Program-made: the position numbers and the translations under genes | The notes under the pieces: generated by a model | Databases searched by the model: none | The model's input: only the letters and a program-made list of their open reading frames with translations | Told to the model about the DNA's origin: nothing | In this document: positions 7,701 through 14,492 of the stretch, one piece after another | Layout of the letters: each line of letters begins with the position of its first letter | Numbering within the stretch: the first letter of the stretch is position 1 | Source: Flavobacteriia bacterium | GTDB taxonomy: Bacteria; Bacteroidota; Bacteroidia; Flavobacteriales; Flavobacteriaceae | Direction of reading: 5' to 3' | Length of the DNA stretch: 14,492 nt | NCBI GenBank assembly: GCA_011330545.1 | Contig: DRQI01000033.1 | Coordinates: 1-14,492 of the forward strand

Positions 7701-8398
7701 TATATTAAATTACTATCTGCAAAGCTAAAATACGCTTTTTCGGTTATTAATAAATGGTCTAAAACTTTTATGTCTAAAATTTTACCGGCTTCTTGTATTT
7801 TTCGTGTTAGGTCTAAATCAGCCTTGCTCGGTTTTAAGCTCCCTGACGGATGATTGTGGCACAAAATAACAGCAATGGTAGATAACTCCAATGCTTTTTT
7901 AAACAACATTCTTATATCAACCAAAGTACCGGTAATACCGCCACTGCTCAGTTGGTTTTTATAGATGATTTTGTTAGAATTATTGAGGTATAACACCCAA
8001 AATTCTTCATGGTTTAACTCACCTATAATGGGTTGCATAATGTTAAATACAGCTTTACTGCTTGTTACTTTGGGGCGTTCTAAGGCTTCTTCCAATCGGC
8101 GGCGGCGGCCTAACTCTAATGCAGTAATAATAGTTATTGCTTTGGCTTTGCCTATTCCTTTGAACCCAATCAAATCATTTACTGATAACCTGCCCAATTC
8201 ATTCAAATTATTTTTAACAAAAGTTAGTATGCGTTTTGCCAAATGAACAGCACTTTCACTTTTGTTTCCCGAGCCTATTAAAATGGCTATCAATTCGGCA
8301 TCAGAAAGTGTATTCTTACCTTTTAGCACAAGTTTTTCCCTTGGCCTGTCGTCTTCTTTCCAGTTTTTTATTGAAAAAGATTTTTGCTCAGCGATCAT
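7700..8398 (-). CDS. radC: RadC family JAB/JAMM-domain protein
   Basis: The frame is open to 8503, but the ATG at 8398 (232 aa) matches the usual RadC length and start, MIAEQKSFSIKNWKEDDRPREK. An N-terminal helix-hairpin-helix region is seen in GFKGIGKAKAITI. The C-terminal JAMM metalloprotease-like motif is complete: an upstream Glu in ELNHEEFWVLYLNN, then CHNHPSGSLKPSKADLD (His181, His183, Asp194). RadC was once called a DNA repair protein, but its biochemical role is unsettled, and the metal site suggests hydrolase activity. It is the first gene of the six-gene minus-strand run. The extended 35-residue N-terminus from 8503 is unlike RadC and covers a possible promoter, so I do not accept it. 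Confidence 0.93.
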   Translation of the reverse strand: MIAEQKSFSIKNWKEDDRPREKLVLKGKNTLSDAELIAILIGSGNKSESAVHLAKRILTFVKNNLNELGRLSVNDLIGFKGIGKAKAITIITALELGRRRRLEEALERPKVTSSKAVFNIMQPIIGELNHEEFWVLYLNNSNKIIYKNQLSSGGITGTLVDIRMLFKKALELSTIAVILCHNHPSGSLKPSKADLDLTRKIQEAGKILDIKVLDHLLITEKAYFSFADSNLI

Positions 8399-8453
8399 TT
8401 CATAAAATTTTTCTAAAGATAAAGCAACTCTTTTGAACTTTACAAATTTCCTG

Positions 8454-8461
8454 CAAAAATA
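8454..8461 (-). promoter_or_regulatory. Possible -7 element for radC
   Basis: Read on the minus strand, 8461-8454 is TATTTTTG, which fits the Bacteroidota -7 consensus TAnnTTTG. It lies about 55 bp upstream of the preferred radC ATG at 8398. No clear TTG -33 box is found at the right distance, so this is a weak call. Confidence 0.3.
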
Positions 8462-8593
8462 TCCTTCAGTACGCCCTTCATATTTTTTACATCCTGAACC
8501 CATTTAAAATAGAATGCCATCTGAAAAATGCTCTTTAACACCTTCGAAATTTGTTAAAGCCAATAAGTATAAATGAGTTCACAGAAAAAATAA

Positions 8594-8601
8594 TACATTT
8601 G
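8594..8601 (+). promoter_or_regulatory. Likely -7 element of the trkA promoter
   Basis: TACATTTG at 8594-8601 matches the Bacteroidota sigma-factor -7 consensus TAnnTTTG exactly. The trkA ATG at 8625 follows 23 bp later, which leaves a short leader of roughly 15-20 nt with an A/T-rich sequence before the start, as is common in this phylum. A well-placed TTG -33 box is not obvious. Confidence 0.5.
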
Positions 8602-8624
8602 TAAGCACTTTAAATTAATTTTTA

Positions 8625-9974
8625 ATGAGGATAATTATTGCAGGAGCAGGAGAAGTGGGGTTTCATTTGGCAAAATTACTATCTTTTGAATCTCATGACA
8701 TTACGCTAATTGACCAAAAGAAAGAGCAATTAGCGCATGCCGATACCCGGTTAGACATTCGGGTAATGAAAGGCAATGCCACCTCTATTTCTATTTTAAA
8801 AGATGCCGATGTTGCCAATACTGATTTGGTTATTGCGGTTACCTCTAATGAAACCGTAAATATTACCATTAGCGTGTTGGCAAAAAGGTTAGGTGCAAAA
8901 CAAACCGTTGCCAGAATTAACAATTCTGAATTTATCGATAATAAAGACGAAATAAATTTTTCTGAATTCGGCATAGACGAACTCATTTCAACCGAAGAGT
9001 TAGCATCTAATGAAATTAAAATGCTACTCAATCAAGCGGCTTTTAACCACATGCATGAATTTGACCAAGGTGAATTGAGCATGTTGGGCATTATTTTATC
9101 AAAAACAGCCCCTTTTGTAGGGATGTCTGTAAAAGAAGCCGCAGCTACGTTTCCTGAAATTCATTTTATGCCTATAGCTATTCAGGGCAAATATGCTGAC
9201 CGCCTTATTATTCCTCGTGGAGATACCGTTTTCAATAAAGGAGACCTCGCCTATTTTATTACCCTAAGAGAAGGCGTAAATGATTTGTATAAACTTACCG
9301 GAAAGATTAAAAAGGAAGTGCATAATGTAATGATTCTAGGAGGTAGTTCTATCGGAAAAAGAACCGCAAAAGAACTTTGTGATAAAAAATTAAATATTAA
9401 AATCATTGAGAAAAACAAAGCCAAAGCATTTGAATTAGCAGATGAACTACCCAATGCCTTAGTGGTTTTAGGCGATGGCAGGGATATTGAATTGCTTCAA
9501 GAAGAAAATATTGAAGAAATGGACGTTTTTATCGGTGCCACAGAAAGTCCCGAAACCAATATTATGAGCTGCTTGGTGGCGAAATCTAAAAAAGTAGGCA
9601 AAACAATAGCATTGGCAGAAAATGTAGACTATTCAAAACTCTCACATTCAATCGGAATCGATACGATTATCAATAAAAAATTATTAGCTGCCAACAGTAT
9701 TTTTAGGTATATTCGAAAAGGGGATGTTTTAGAGATTGCTACTTTAAATAATTTAGATGCTGAAATTTTAGAATTTAAGGTGAGAGAAAATTCAAAAATC
9801 ACCCATACTATTATTAGAGAATTAAATTTTCCGCGGCAAGCAACTATTGGAGGGGTTATCAGAGATGGCAAAGGCTATATTGCATTAGGAGGCTTCCAAA
9901 TTCAAGCACATGACAAAGTTGTTGTTTGTTGTTTAGCCGAAGATGTTAAAAAAGTAGAAAAGTTTTTTTATTGA
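8625..9974 (+). CDS. trkA: Trk potassium uptake regulatory subunit TrkA
   Basis: TrkA is the cytosolic NAD(H)- and nucleotide-binding regulatory subunit that gates the TrkH K+ channel. The protein has 449 aa, the normal length for two tandem RCK units. The first begins MRIIIAGAGEVGFHLAKLL, a Rossmann GxGxxG (7-12) with the acidic ribose-binding residue Asp30 in ITLIDQ. A short RCK-C domain follows at about 140-220. The second Rossmann unit starts NVMILGGSSIGKRTAKEL near 234, with GGSSIG in place of the classical GxGxxG, and has its own RCK-C at the C-terminus. It is the first gene of a plus-strand operon with trkH 60 bp downstream of its stop, and diverges from radC. Confidence 0.95.
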   Translation: MRIIIAGAGEVGFHLAKLLSFESHDITLIDQKKEQLAHADTRLDIRVMKGNATSISILKDADVANTDLVIAVTSNETVNITISVLAKRLGAKQTVARINNSEFIDNKDEINFSEFGIDELISTEELASNEIKMLLNQAAFNHMHEFDQGELSMLGIILSKTAPFVGMSVKEAAATFPEIHFMPIAIQGKYADRLIIPRGDTVFNKGDLAYFITLREGVNDLYKLTGKIKKEVHNVMILGGSSIGKRTAKELCDKKLNIKIIEKNKAKAFELADELPNALVVLGDGRDIELLQEENIEEMDVFIGATESPETNIMSCLVAKSKKVGKTIALAENVDYSKLSHSIGIDTIINKKLLAANSIFRYIRKGDVLEIATLNNLDAEILEFKVRENSKITHTIIRELNFPRQATIGGVIRDGKGYIALGGFQIQAHDKVVVCCLAEDVKKVEKFFY

Positions 9975-10035
9975 TTCTATACATTATGAGTGCATTTAGG
10001 CTTTTAAAATGTGTACTCAAAAAATAACTAACCTA

Positions 10036-11553
10036 ATGAAAAAATTAAACATAAGAATCATTTTTCAGATGATGGGTTTCTTACTCATTTTTAATGGTTT
10101 GTTTATGTTTATTTCAGGATTCATCAGTGTATTTTATAAAGATGGCGCTTCAAAAGGAATCTTCTTTGCCGGTGTTATCACCATTGTTGTTGGTTTATTA
10201 TTCAGGTTTGTAACCAAAGGGTTTAAAAAAGAAATCCAAAAAAGAGAAGGCTATATTGTAGTGGCTCTCGGGTGGGTGCTCATGTCACTATCGGGTTCTT
10301 TACCTTATCTGTTTACAGAGTCTATTCCTTCTTTTACCAATGCCTTTTTTGAAACCATATCGGGATATACTACTACAGGTGCTTCCATTTTAGACGATAT
10401 AGAAAGTATCCCTAAAGGAGTTTTATTTTGGCGTAGTACCACACATTGGATTGGTGGAATGGGAATTATCGTATTGACTATTGCCGTATTGCCCTTACTG
10501 GGTATTGGCGGCATGCAGCTTTTTGCTGCTGAAGCCCCGGGGCCTTCTGCCGATAAACTGCATCCGAGAATTACTGATACCGCCAAGCGTTTGTGGTATA
10601 TTTATTTTGGATTAACCGTTGCAGAGACTATTTTTTTAAAGCTAGCAGGAATGGGGCTTTTTGATGCTGCTAACCATGCCATGAGCACATTGTCTACCGG
10701 TGGGTTCTCTACAAAAAATGCCAGTGTAGCGCATTGGAACGACCAGCCTCTTATTCAATACATTATTATTGTTTTTATGATTTTGGCAGGGACAAATTTT
10801 GTATTGAGTTACTTTGCATTTAAAGGAAAAATAAGTAAAGTGCTTCAAGACGAGGAGTTTAAAACCTATATTTTAAATATAGTGGGCATCACCATTATTG
10901 TAGCATTGGTGGTTTATTATAAGGCTCATATTTCAAATATACCCACAGAAACACAATTGATAGCGCACCCTATGGTATTTGGCCAATTTGAAAGTGCGCT
11001 GAGGCATGGCCTATTTCAGGTAGCATCGGTGGTTACCACAACCGGATTTGTAACTGCTGATTTCACCTTATGGACACCTTTTTTGACAACCATTTTCTTT
11101 TTCTTAATGTTTTTTGGGGCTTCTGCCGGTTCAACTGCCGGTGGCGTTAAATTTGTTAGGCATATCATTATGATTAAAAACGGCTTTTTAGAATTCAAAC
11201 GGTCTATACACCCTAATGCCATAGTACCCGTGAGATATAATAACAAAACGGTGGCCCAAGACATTGTTTTTAACATCATGGCATTTTTTATATTATATTT
11301 GATAGTATTTGCATTGGGTGCCTTGGTTTTCGGAACCTTAGGGTTAGATTATATGTCTGCCTTAGGTGGGTCAGCATCATCATTGGGTAATGTAGGGCCG
11401 GCCTTTGGAACGTTAAGTCCGGTAAACAACTATAATAGTTTACCCATTGCGGGTAAATGGTGGTCTGCATTTTTAATGCTGTTAGGCAGGTTAGAACTTT
11501 TTACCGTTTTGATATTATTTACACCCTATTTCTGGAAATCTAATAAGTTTTGA
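10036..11553 (+). CDS. trkH: Trk potassium channel subunit TrkH
   Basis: This is the membrane K+-translocating partner of TrkA. The frame opens at 10009, but the ATG at 10036 (505 aa) gives MKKLNIRIIFQMMGFLLIFN, a typical TrkH start. All four selectivity-filter loops are visible: TTTGAS (about 112), STGGFS (220), VTTTGF (333) and SSLGNVGPA (448). Also present are HWIGGMGI, the GASAGSTAGGVK loop after the third repeat, and the C-terminal LLGRLELFTVLILFTP, all standard for this family. The space between trkA and trkH holds an imperfect hairpin, GAGTGCATTT with AAATGTGTACTC (9988-10018), which could affect trkH translation. The stop TGA (11551-11553) overlaps the TTG start of the next gene. Confidence 0.95.
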   Translation: MKKLNIRIIFQMMGFLLIFNGLFMFISGFISVFYKDGASKGIFFAGVITIVVGLLFRFVTKGFKKEIQKREGYIVVALGWVLMSLSGSLPYLFTESIPSFTNAFFETISGYTTTGASILDDIESIPKGVLFWRSTTHWIGGMGIIVLTIAVLPLLGIGGMQLFAAEAPGPSADKLHPRITDTAKRLWYIYFGLTVAETIFLKLAGMGLFDAANHAMSTLSTGGFSTKNASVAHWNDQPLIQYIIIVFMILAGTNFVLSYFAFKGKISKVLQDEEFKTYILNIVGITIIVALVVYYKAHISNIPTETQLIAHPMVFGQFESALRHGLFQVASVVTTTGFVTADFTLWTPFLTTIFFFLMFFGASAGSTAGGVKFVRHIIMIKNGFLEFKRSIHPNAIVPVRYNNKTVAQDIVFNIMAFFILYLIVFALGALVFGTLGLDYMSALGGSASSLGNVGPAFGTLSPVNNYNSLPIAGKWWSAFLMLLGRLELFTVLILFTPYFWKSNKF

Positions 11554-12356
11554 AATTTATAGACCAATTACATAGAGACTTATATTTAGATACACATCCG
11601 AAACGGATTGTATCACTAGTACCCAGCCAAACCGAATTATTGGTAGGTTTGGGCTTAGAAGACTCTATCGTTGGCATTACTAAATTTTGTGTACACCCGG
11701 CTCATTTAAAAACATCAAAAGCCATCGTTGGAGGTACAAAAAAGATAAACTACCGGAGGATTACGGCATTAAAGCCCGATATTATTATCTGTAACAAAGA
11801 AGAAAACACAAAAGAAATTGTTGAAGAGTTAGCCAAAAAATACTCGGTGTATGTTTCTGATATTGTAACTATAGAAGATGCTTTTAGTTTGTTTTTAGAT
11901 ATGGGAAAAATCTTCGACAAAAAAGCAGCAGCCCAACAGTTGGTAAAGGATATTCAAGTAAAGCTAAACAATTTTACTAAATTTATTGAACAAAGCCCTT
12001 TAAAAAGAGTAGCTTATTTTATTTGGGCAAAACCTTGGATGGCCGCCGGCGGAAATAATTATATCAATACAATCCTCAAGTTGAATAAGTTTGACAATAT
12101 CTTTAAAAATTCACCTGACAGATACCTCGAAGTGTATATTGAATATTTGACAGGCCTGAGCCCTGAATTACAACCCGAGATAATAATATTGCCTTCAGAA
12201 CCTTTCCCTTTTGAAGAAAAACACGTTGAAGAATTAAAAAAATATATCAATTGCCAATTTATGTTTGTAGACGGTGAGATGTTTAGCTGGTACGGCTCAA
12301 GGCTTTTAACAGCATTGGATTATTTTAAAGAACTACGCAATAAGATTGAAGAGTAA
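11550..12356 (+). CDS. BtuF-like helical-backbone metal-receptor protein without signal peptide
   Basis: The fold is that of cobalamin/heme/siderophore binding proteins: RIVSLVPSQTELLVGLGL (19-36), VGITKFCVHP, LKPDIIICNKEEN (75-87), then a long connecting helix, AYFIWAKPWMAAGGNN in the second lobe and FSWYGSRLL near the end. Normal homologues are exported solute-binding proteins. Here the N-terminus (KFIDQLHRDLYLDTHPKR) is polar, with no signal peptide or lipobox, so the product should stay in the cytosol. The start is TTG at 11550: an in-frame TAA at 11544 excludes any earlier start, and the next ATG is far inside the conserved region. TTGA overlaps the trkH stop by 4 bp, suggesting coupled translation. 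No ABC permease or ATPase gene is adjacent. The ligand is unknown. Confidence 0.85.
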   Translation: MKFIDQLHRDLYLDTHPKRIVSLVPSQTELLVGLGLEDSIVGITKFCVHPAHLKTSKAIVGGTKKINYRRITALKPDIIICNKEENTKEIVEELAKKYSVYVSDIVTIEDAFSLFLDMGKIFDKKAAAQQLVKDIQVKLNNFTKFIEQSPLKRVAYFIWAKPWMAAGGNNYINTILKLNKFDNIFKNSPDRYLEVYIEYLTGLSPELQPEIIILPSEPFPFEEKHVEELKKYINCQFMFVDGEMFSWYGSRLLTALDYFKELRNKIEE

Positions 12357-12361
12357 AAAAA

Positions 12362-12392
12362 AGCCACCTAAATAATAAGTGGCTATTTTTTT
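12362..12392. terminator. Bidirectional intrinsic terminator
   Basis: AGCCAC (12362-12367) and GTGGCT (12379-12384) form a perfect 6-bp stem with an 11-nt loop. A T-run follows on the plus strand (12386-12392), and a run of A on the plus strand (12355-12362) gives a T-run on the minus strand. It sits between the convergent BtuF-like and SusD-like genes and can end both transcripts. Confidence 0.88.
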
Positions 12393-12423
12393 AAGCGTAA
12401 TTAATCTATTGAAAAACTACTTT

Positions 12424-13830
12424 TTAAAAATTACCCGGATTTTGAGTAATATTCGGGTTGTTTACAATCTCATCATCAGGTATAGGCAATATTACCTTAT
12501 TTGCCCCCGGAGCTGATTCCGGGCCGCCTCCGGGCCTTAAGTTTAGATTATTACGCAATAAATCCATTCTACGGTGCCCTTCAAAACAAAGCTCTTTCCT
12601 TCTTTCTATTGAAATTGCATTCAAATCTACCGTTGCCAATGCTGTAAGTCCGGCTCTAGCCCTTAATTCATTAATATCATTTAATGGAGAATCTCCAATC
12701 GAAGTACCTCCCCTAAAATTAGCTTCGGCACGTATCAGATACATCTCGGTAATTCTCAGCACCATTCCATCAGATGCATTGTTGACAATGTCAGGGTATT
12801 TTGTAGTAAAGAAGGTATTATTACCTCCGGCATCGGTAGCCGCTACTGACAAATCGCTAAACCTTTTATCTCCGGGAGTCAATGCAAAAAGATCTATTAA
12901 ATCTTGACTGAATGGGGCATCTCCTCTACCACCCGGAGCGGCATTATAAAAATTGACATACACTTCATCTGAACCCCCCGGTTCTTGCGGGCCATCGGTA
13001 GGAGTATTTACAATCACAAAAATATGCTCGGGCGAAGTAGGGTTATTGTCGTAAAAATTATATGCAGTTGCCAAACTATACTCGCTAGAGTTTATCACAG
13101 TATTTGCAAATGTTGCGGCATTGTTCCAATCTTCCCTGTACAAATACAATCGTGCCAATAATGCCTCAGCAGCACCTTTCTCAGCTCTAGCGCCATTACT
13201 TACCGGCAAATCGGGAATCGCTTCTAAAAGGTCTTTCTCAACTTGGGCATGTACTTCGTTTACCGTAGACCTTTCTAATTGAAAATCTTGATTATTACTA
13301 CCATTAAAAACAGTAAGAACTATCGGAATTCCTAAGTTAGAACCATTTGAAAACTGGTATGGTTGTGCAAACAAATTTACCAGATGAAAATGTGTCCATG
13401 CCCGTACAAATTTTGCTTCAGCAATAAATTGCGCTTTTTCAGTATCAGAAAGATCTGCTAAATTCACCGCCGGTAAATTTACAATGATTTGATTGGCAGC
13501 CCCTATGGCTTCATAACCATCAAACCAAATATTATCGATAGAGGCATTGGTGGCTAATGTTTCAAATTGGTCAATTTCTTGTAAACTCGGAAAACTTCCC
13601 ACAAATTTTACATTGTCAGACATATAATCTGAGATTAGTTGTGACATTCCGTTTAAATCGCCACTTTGCAGTTTGCTATACATACCAACAACTGCTCCTA
13701 CAATAGTAGCTTTACTATTAAACACCGTATTAGAGGCCACGTTATCTTCCGGCAGCACATCTAACCTGCTATCACAAGAAAAGATTGTTAAAATGCTAAC
13801 AATTATAAGTATTAAATTAATTTTTTTCAT
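12424..13830 (-). CDS. SusD/RagB-family outer-membrane lipoprotein
   Basis: SusD-like proteins are surface lipoproteins that form the lid of SusC TonB-dependent importers. The protein has 468 aa. It starts MKKINLILIIVSILTIFSCDS, a lipoprotein signal peptide with the lipobox Cys19. TPR-like helices with FVRAWTHFHLVNLFAQPY (141-158) and EALLARLYLYREDWNNAA (222-239) are typical of the family. The C-terminal part has ITEMYLIRAEA (360-370), LRARAGL, RRKELCFEGHRRMDLLR (410-426) and a final segment ILPIPDDEIVNNP. It begins 15 bp after the SusC stop, so the two form a standard pair. The ligand (glycan, peptide or other) cannot be read from the sequence, and no degradative enzyme is visible in the window. 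Confidence 0.95.
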   Translation of the reverse strand: MKKINLILIIVSILTIFSCDSRLDVLPEDNVASNTVFNSKATIVGAVVGMYSKLQSGDLNGMSQLISDYMSDNVKFVGSFPSLQEIDQFETLATNASIDNIWFDGYEAIGAANQIIVNLPAVNLADLSDTEKAQFIAEAKFVRAWTHFHLVNLFAQPYQFSNGSNLGIPIVLTVFNGSNNQDFQLERSTVNEVHAQVEKDLLEAIPDLPVSNGARAEKGAAEALLARLYLYREDWNNAATFANTVINSSEYSLATAYNFYDNNPTSPEHIFVIVNTPTDGPQEPGGSDEVYVNFYNAAPGGRGDAPFSQDLIDLFALTPGDKRFSDLSVAATDAGGNNTFFTTKYPDIVNNASDGMVLRITEMYLIRAEANFRGGTSIGDSPLNDINELRARAGLTALATVDLNAISIERRKELCFEGHRRMDLLRNNLNLRPGGGPESAPGANKVILPIPDDEIVNNPNITQNPGNF

Positions 13831-13845
13831 TTTATTATTTTTTGA

Positions 13846-14492
13846 TTAAAAAGTTAGTCTTGCCCCAAATAAATATGATTTAGACTGTGGAGCCGTAAAA
13901 AATGTTTCCCCTTGAAATAACGGATCAACATCATCGGTAACTTCCGGGTCAATTCCATCCAATTCATTACCTTTAATTGTAAACAAATTAGTTGCTGTTG
14001 CATAAAATCGAAGCCCTGAAATAAATCCTAATTTATCCAATGCTTTTTTAGGAACATTATAACCCAGCGTTATATTCTTTAGCCTCAAATAAGAACCGTC
14101 TAACATTTGCAATGATGAACGTTGGTTGAACCTGTTAAAAGTTACACTTGTTGGGCTTGGCAAAAAAGCATTATCACCGGGTTGCCTCCAAAAATTGAGG
14201 TTTTGCGTTCTGATATTTACAATCCCACCGATAGCATCGTTACCATCGGCAAACCGCAATCCGTCTAAGACAATTTCATTGCCATAAGAATAATTCATCA
14301 AAACAGAAAGGTCAAAATCCTTATATTTAAAATTATTGGTAATACCACCCGAAAAATCGGGCAAAGGGCTTCCTACCACTACCCTATCATTTGTACTGGG
14401 GTTTAATGTTATGTTGCCATTAGCATCTAACCATTCTGCATCACCGGTTTGAGGATTCACGCCAACATATCTAATCAAGTAAAAATTATTTA
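13846..14492 (-). CDS. SusC/RagA-family TonB-dependent receptor, C-terminal fragment
   Basis: Only the last 215 or so codons of a protein usually near 1000 aa lie in the window, and the frame stays open to the right edge (the visible part begins NNFYLIRYVGVNPQTGD). The fragment carries the standard SusC C-terminal barrel features: a VGSPLPDFSGGITNNFKYKDFDL segment split around strand turns, LMNYSYGNEI, SSLQMLDGSYLRLKNITLGY, GLRFYATATNLFTIKG, GIDPEV and the terminal strand SYLFGARLTF. The TTG codon at 14478 is internal, not a start. It works with the SusD-like lipoprotein encoded 15 bp downstream, using TonB energy to import a bulky ligand across the outer membrane. The plug domain and TonB box lie outside the window. 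Confidence 0.95.
   Translation of the reverse strand, partial: NNFYLIRYVGVNPQTGDAEWLDANGNITLNPSTNDRVVVGSPLPDFSGGITNNFKYKDFDLSVLMNYSYGNEIVLDGLRFADGNDAIGGIVNIRTQNLNFWRQPGDNAFLPSPTSVTFNRFNQRSSLQMLDGSYLRLKNITLGYNVPKKALDKLGFISGLRFYATATNLFTIKGNELDGIDPEVTDDVDPLFQGETFFTAPQSKSYLFGARLTF

Noticed and set aside
7965..8436. Plus-strand open frames opposite radC
   Set aside because: They lie antisense to a well-conserved RadC coding frame, have no recognisable domain and no promoter, and are expected by chance.
8399..8503. Longer radC with 35 extra N-terminal residues
   Set aside because: The extension is not RadC-like and would cover a possible promoter element; the ATG at 8398 gives the normal family length.
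8693..9871. Minus-strand open frames opposite trkA
   Set aside because: Antisense shadows of a clear TrkA frame, with low-complexity, implausible protein sequence.
10305..11470. Minus-strand open frames opposite trkH
   Set aside because: The plus-strand frame contains all four TrkH filter loops; the opposite frames show no domain.
12059..12250. Minus-strand frame opposite the BtuF-like gene
   Set aside because: Short, no domain, inside a conserved coding frame on the other strand.
12458..12907. 149-codon plus-strand frame opposite the SusD-like gene
   Set aside because: The minus-strand frame has a lipobox and all SusD motifs; the opposite frame is a shadow with no start context.
14476..14478. 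TTG as a start of a short 210-aa protein
   Set aside because: The frame stays open to the window edge and the residues before it (NNFY) continue the SusC pattern, so it is an internal codon of a truncated gene.
1..14492. CRISPR array, tRNA, rRNA, insertion sequence or defence system
   Set aside because: No regularly spaced direct repeats, no tRNA-like cloverleaf, no transposase or integrase motif and no recognised defence-domain combination was seen on reading through.

Overview
The window looks like part of the chromosome of a Bacteroidota bacterium, most likely a member of the Flavobacteriaceae. The supporting signs are the low-GC DNA, a SusC/SusD pair, a DUF5723-type outer-membrane protein, a -7 promoter element of the Bacteroidota type (TAnnTTTG) before trkA, the lack of Shine-Dalgarno sites, and several proteins whose closest relatives, as far as I recall, are flavobacterial. 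The taxonomic call is an inference from gene content; no rRNA or other marker is present.

Layout. (1) 1-341, minus strand: the 5' part of a small exported conserved protein, cut by the left edge. (2) 342-573: an intergenic region almost filled by a 161-bp imperfect palindrome (384-544). (3) 574-1992, minus: a DUF5723-type outer-membrane protein. (4) 2167-8398, minus: a very compact six-gene run, in transcription order radC, NodB-like polysaccharide deacetylase, FemAB/GNAT-like acyltransferase, family-4-type glycosyltransferase, Wzx-type flippase, YjjG-type nucleotidase. Each junction is an overlap of 1, 4 or 11 bp or a gap of 6 bp, so the genes are probably co-transcribed and translationally coupled. 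(5) 8399-8624: a divergent promoter region. (6) 8625-12356, plus: trkA, trkH and a signal-less BtuF-like metal-receptor-fold protein that starts at TTG inside the trkH stop. (7) 12362-12392: a bidirectional terminator. (8) 12424-14492, minus: a SusD-like lipoprotein and the C-terminal end of its SusC-like TonB-dependent receptor, cut by the right edge.

How the parts work together. The middle block reads as a small surface-glycan module: a glycosyltransferase, a flippase, a glycan deacetylase and an acyl- or aminoacyltransferase, with a DNA-metabolism gene (radC) at the front and a nucleotide house-cleaning enzyme at the back. TrkA and TrkH form a K+ uptake system. SusC and SusD form a TonB-driven outer-membrane importer whose ligand cannot be read from the sequence.

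I found no clear evidence for a wholly new defence or mobile system. The items most worth a second look are the long palindrome, the FemAB-like/deacetylase/GT/flippase module coupled to radC, the deacetylase with an altered metal-binding motif, and the cytosolic-looking BtuF-like protein coupled to trkH.
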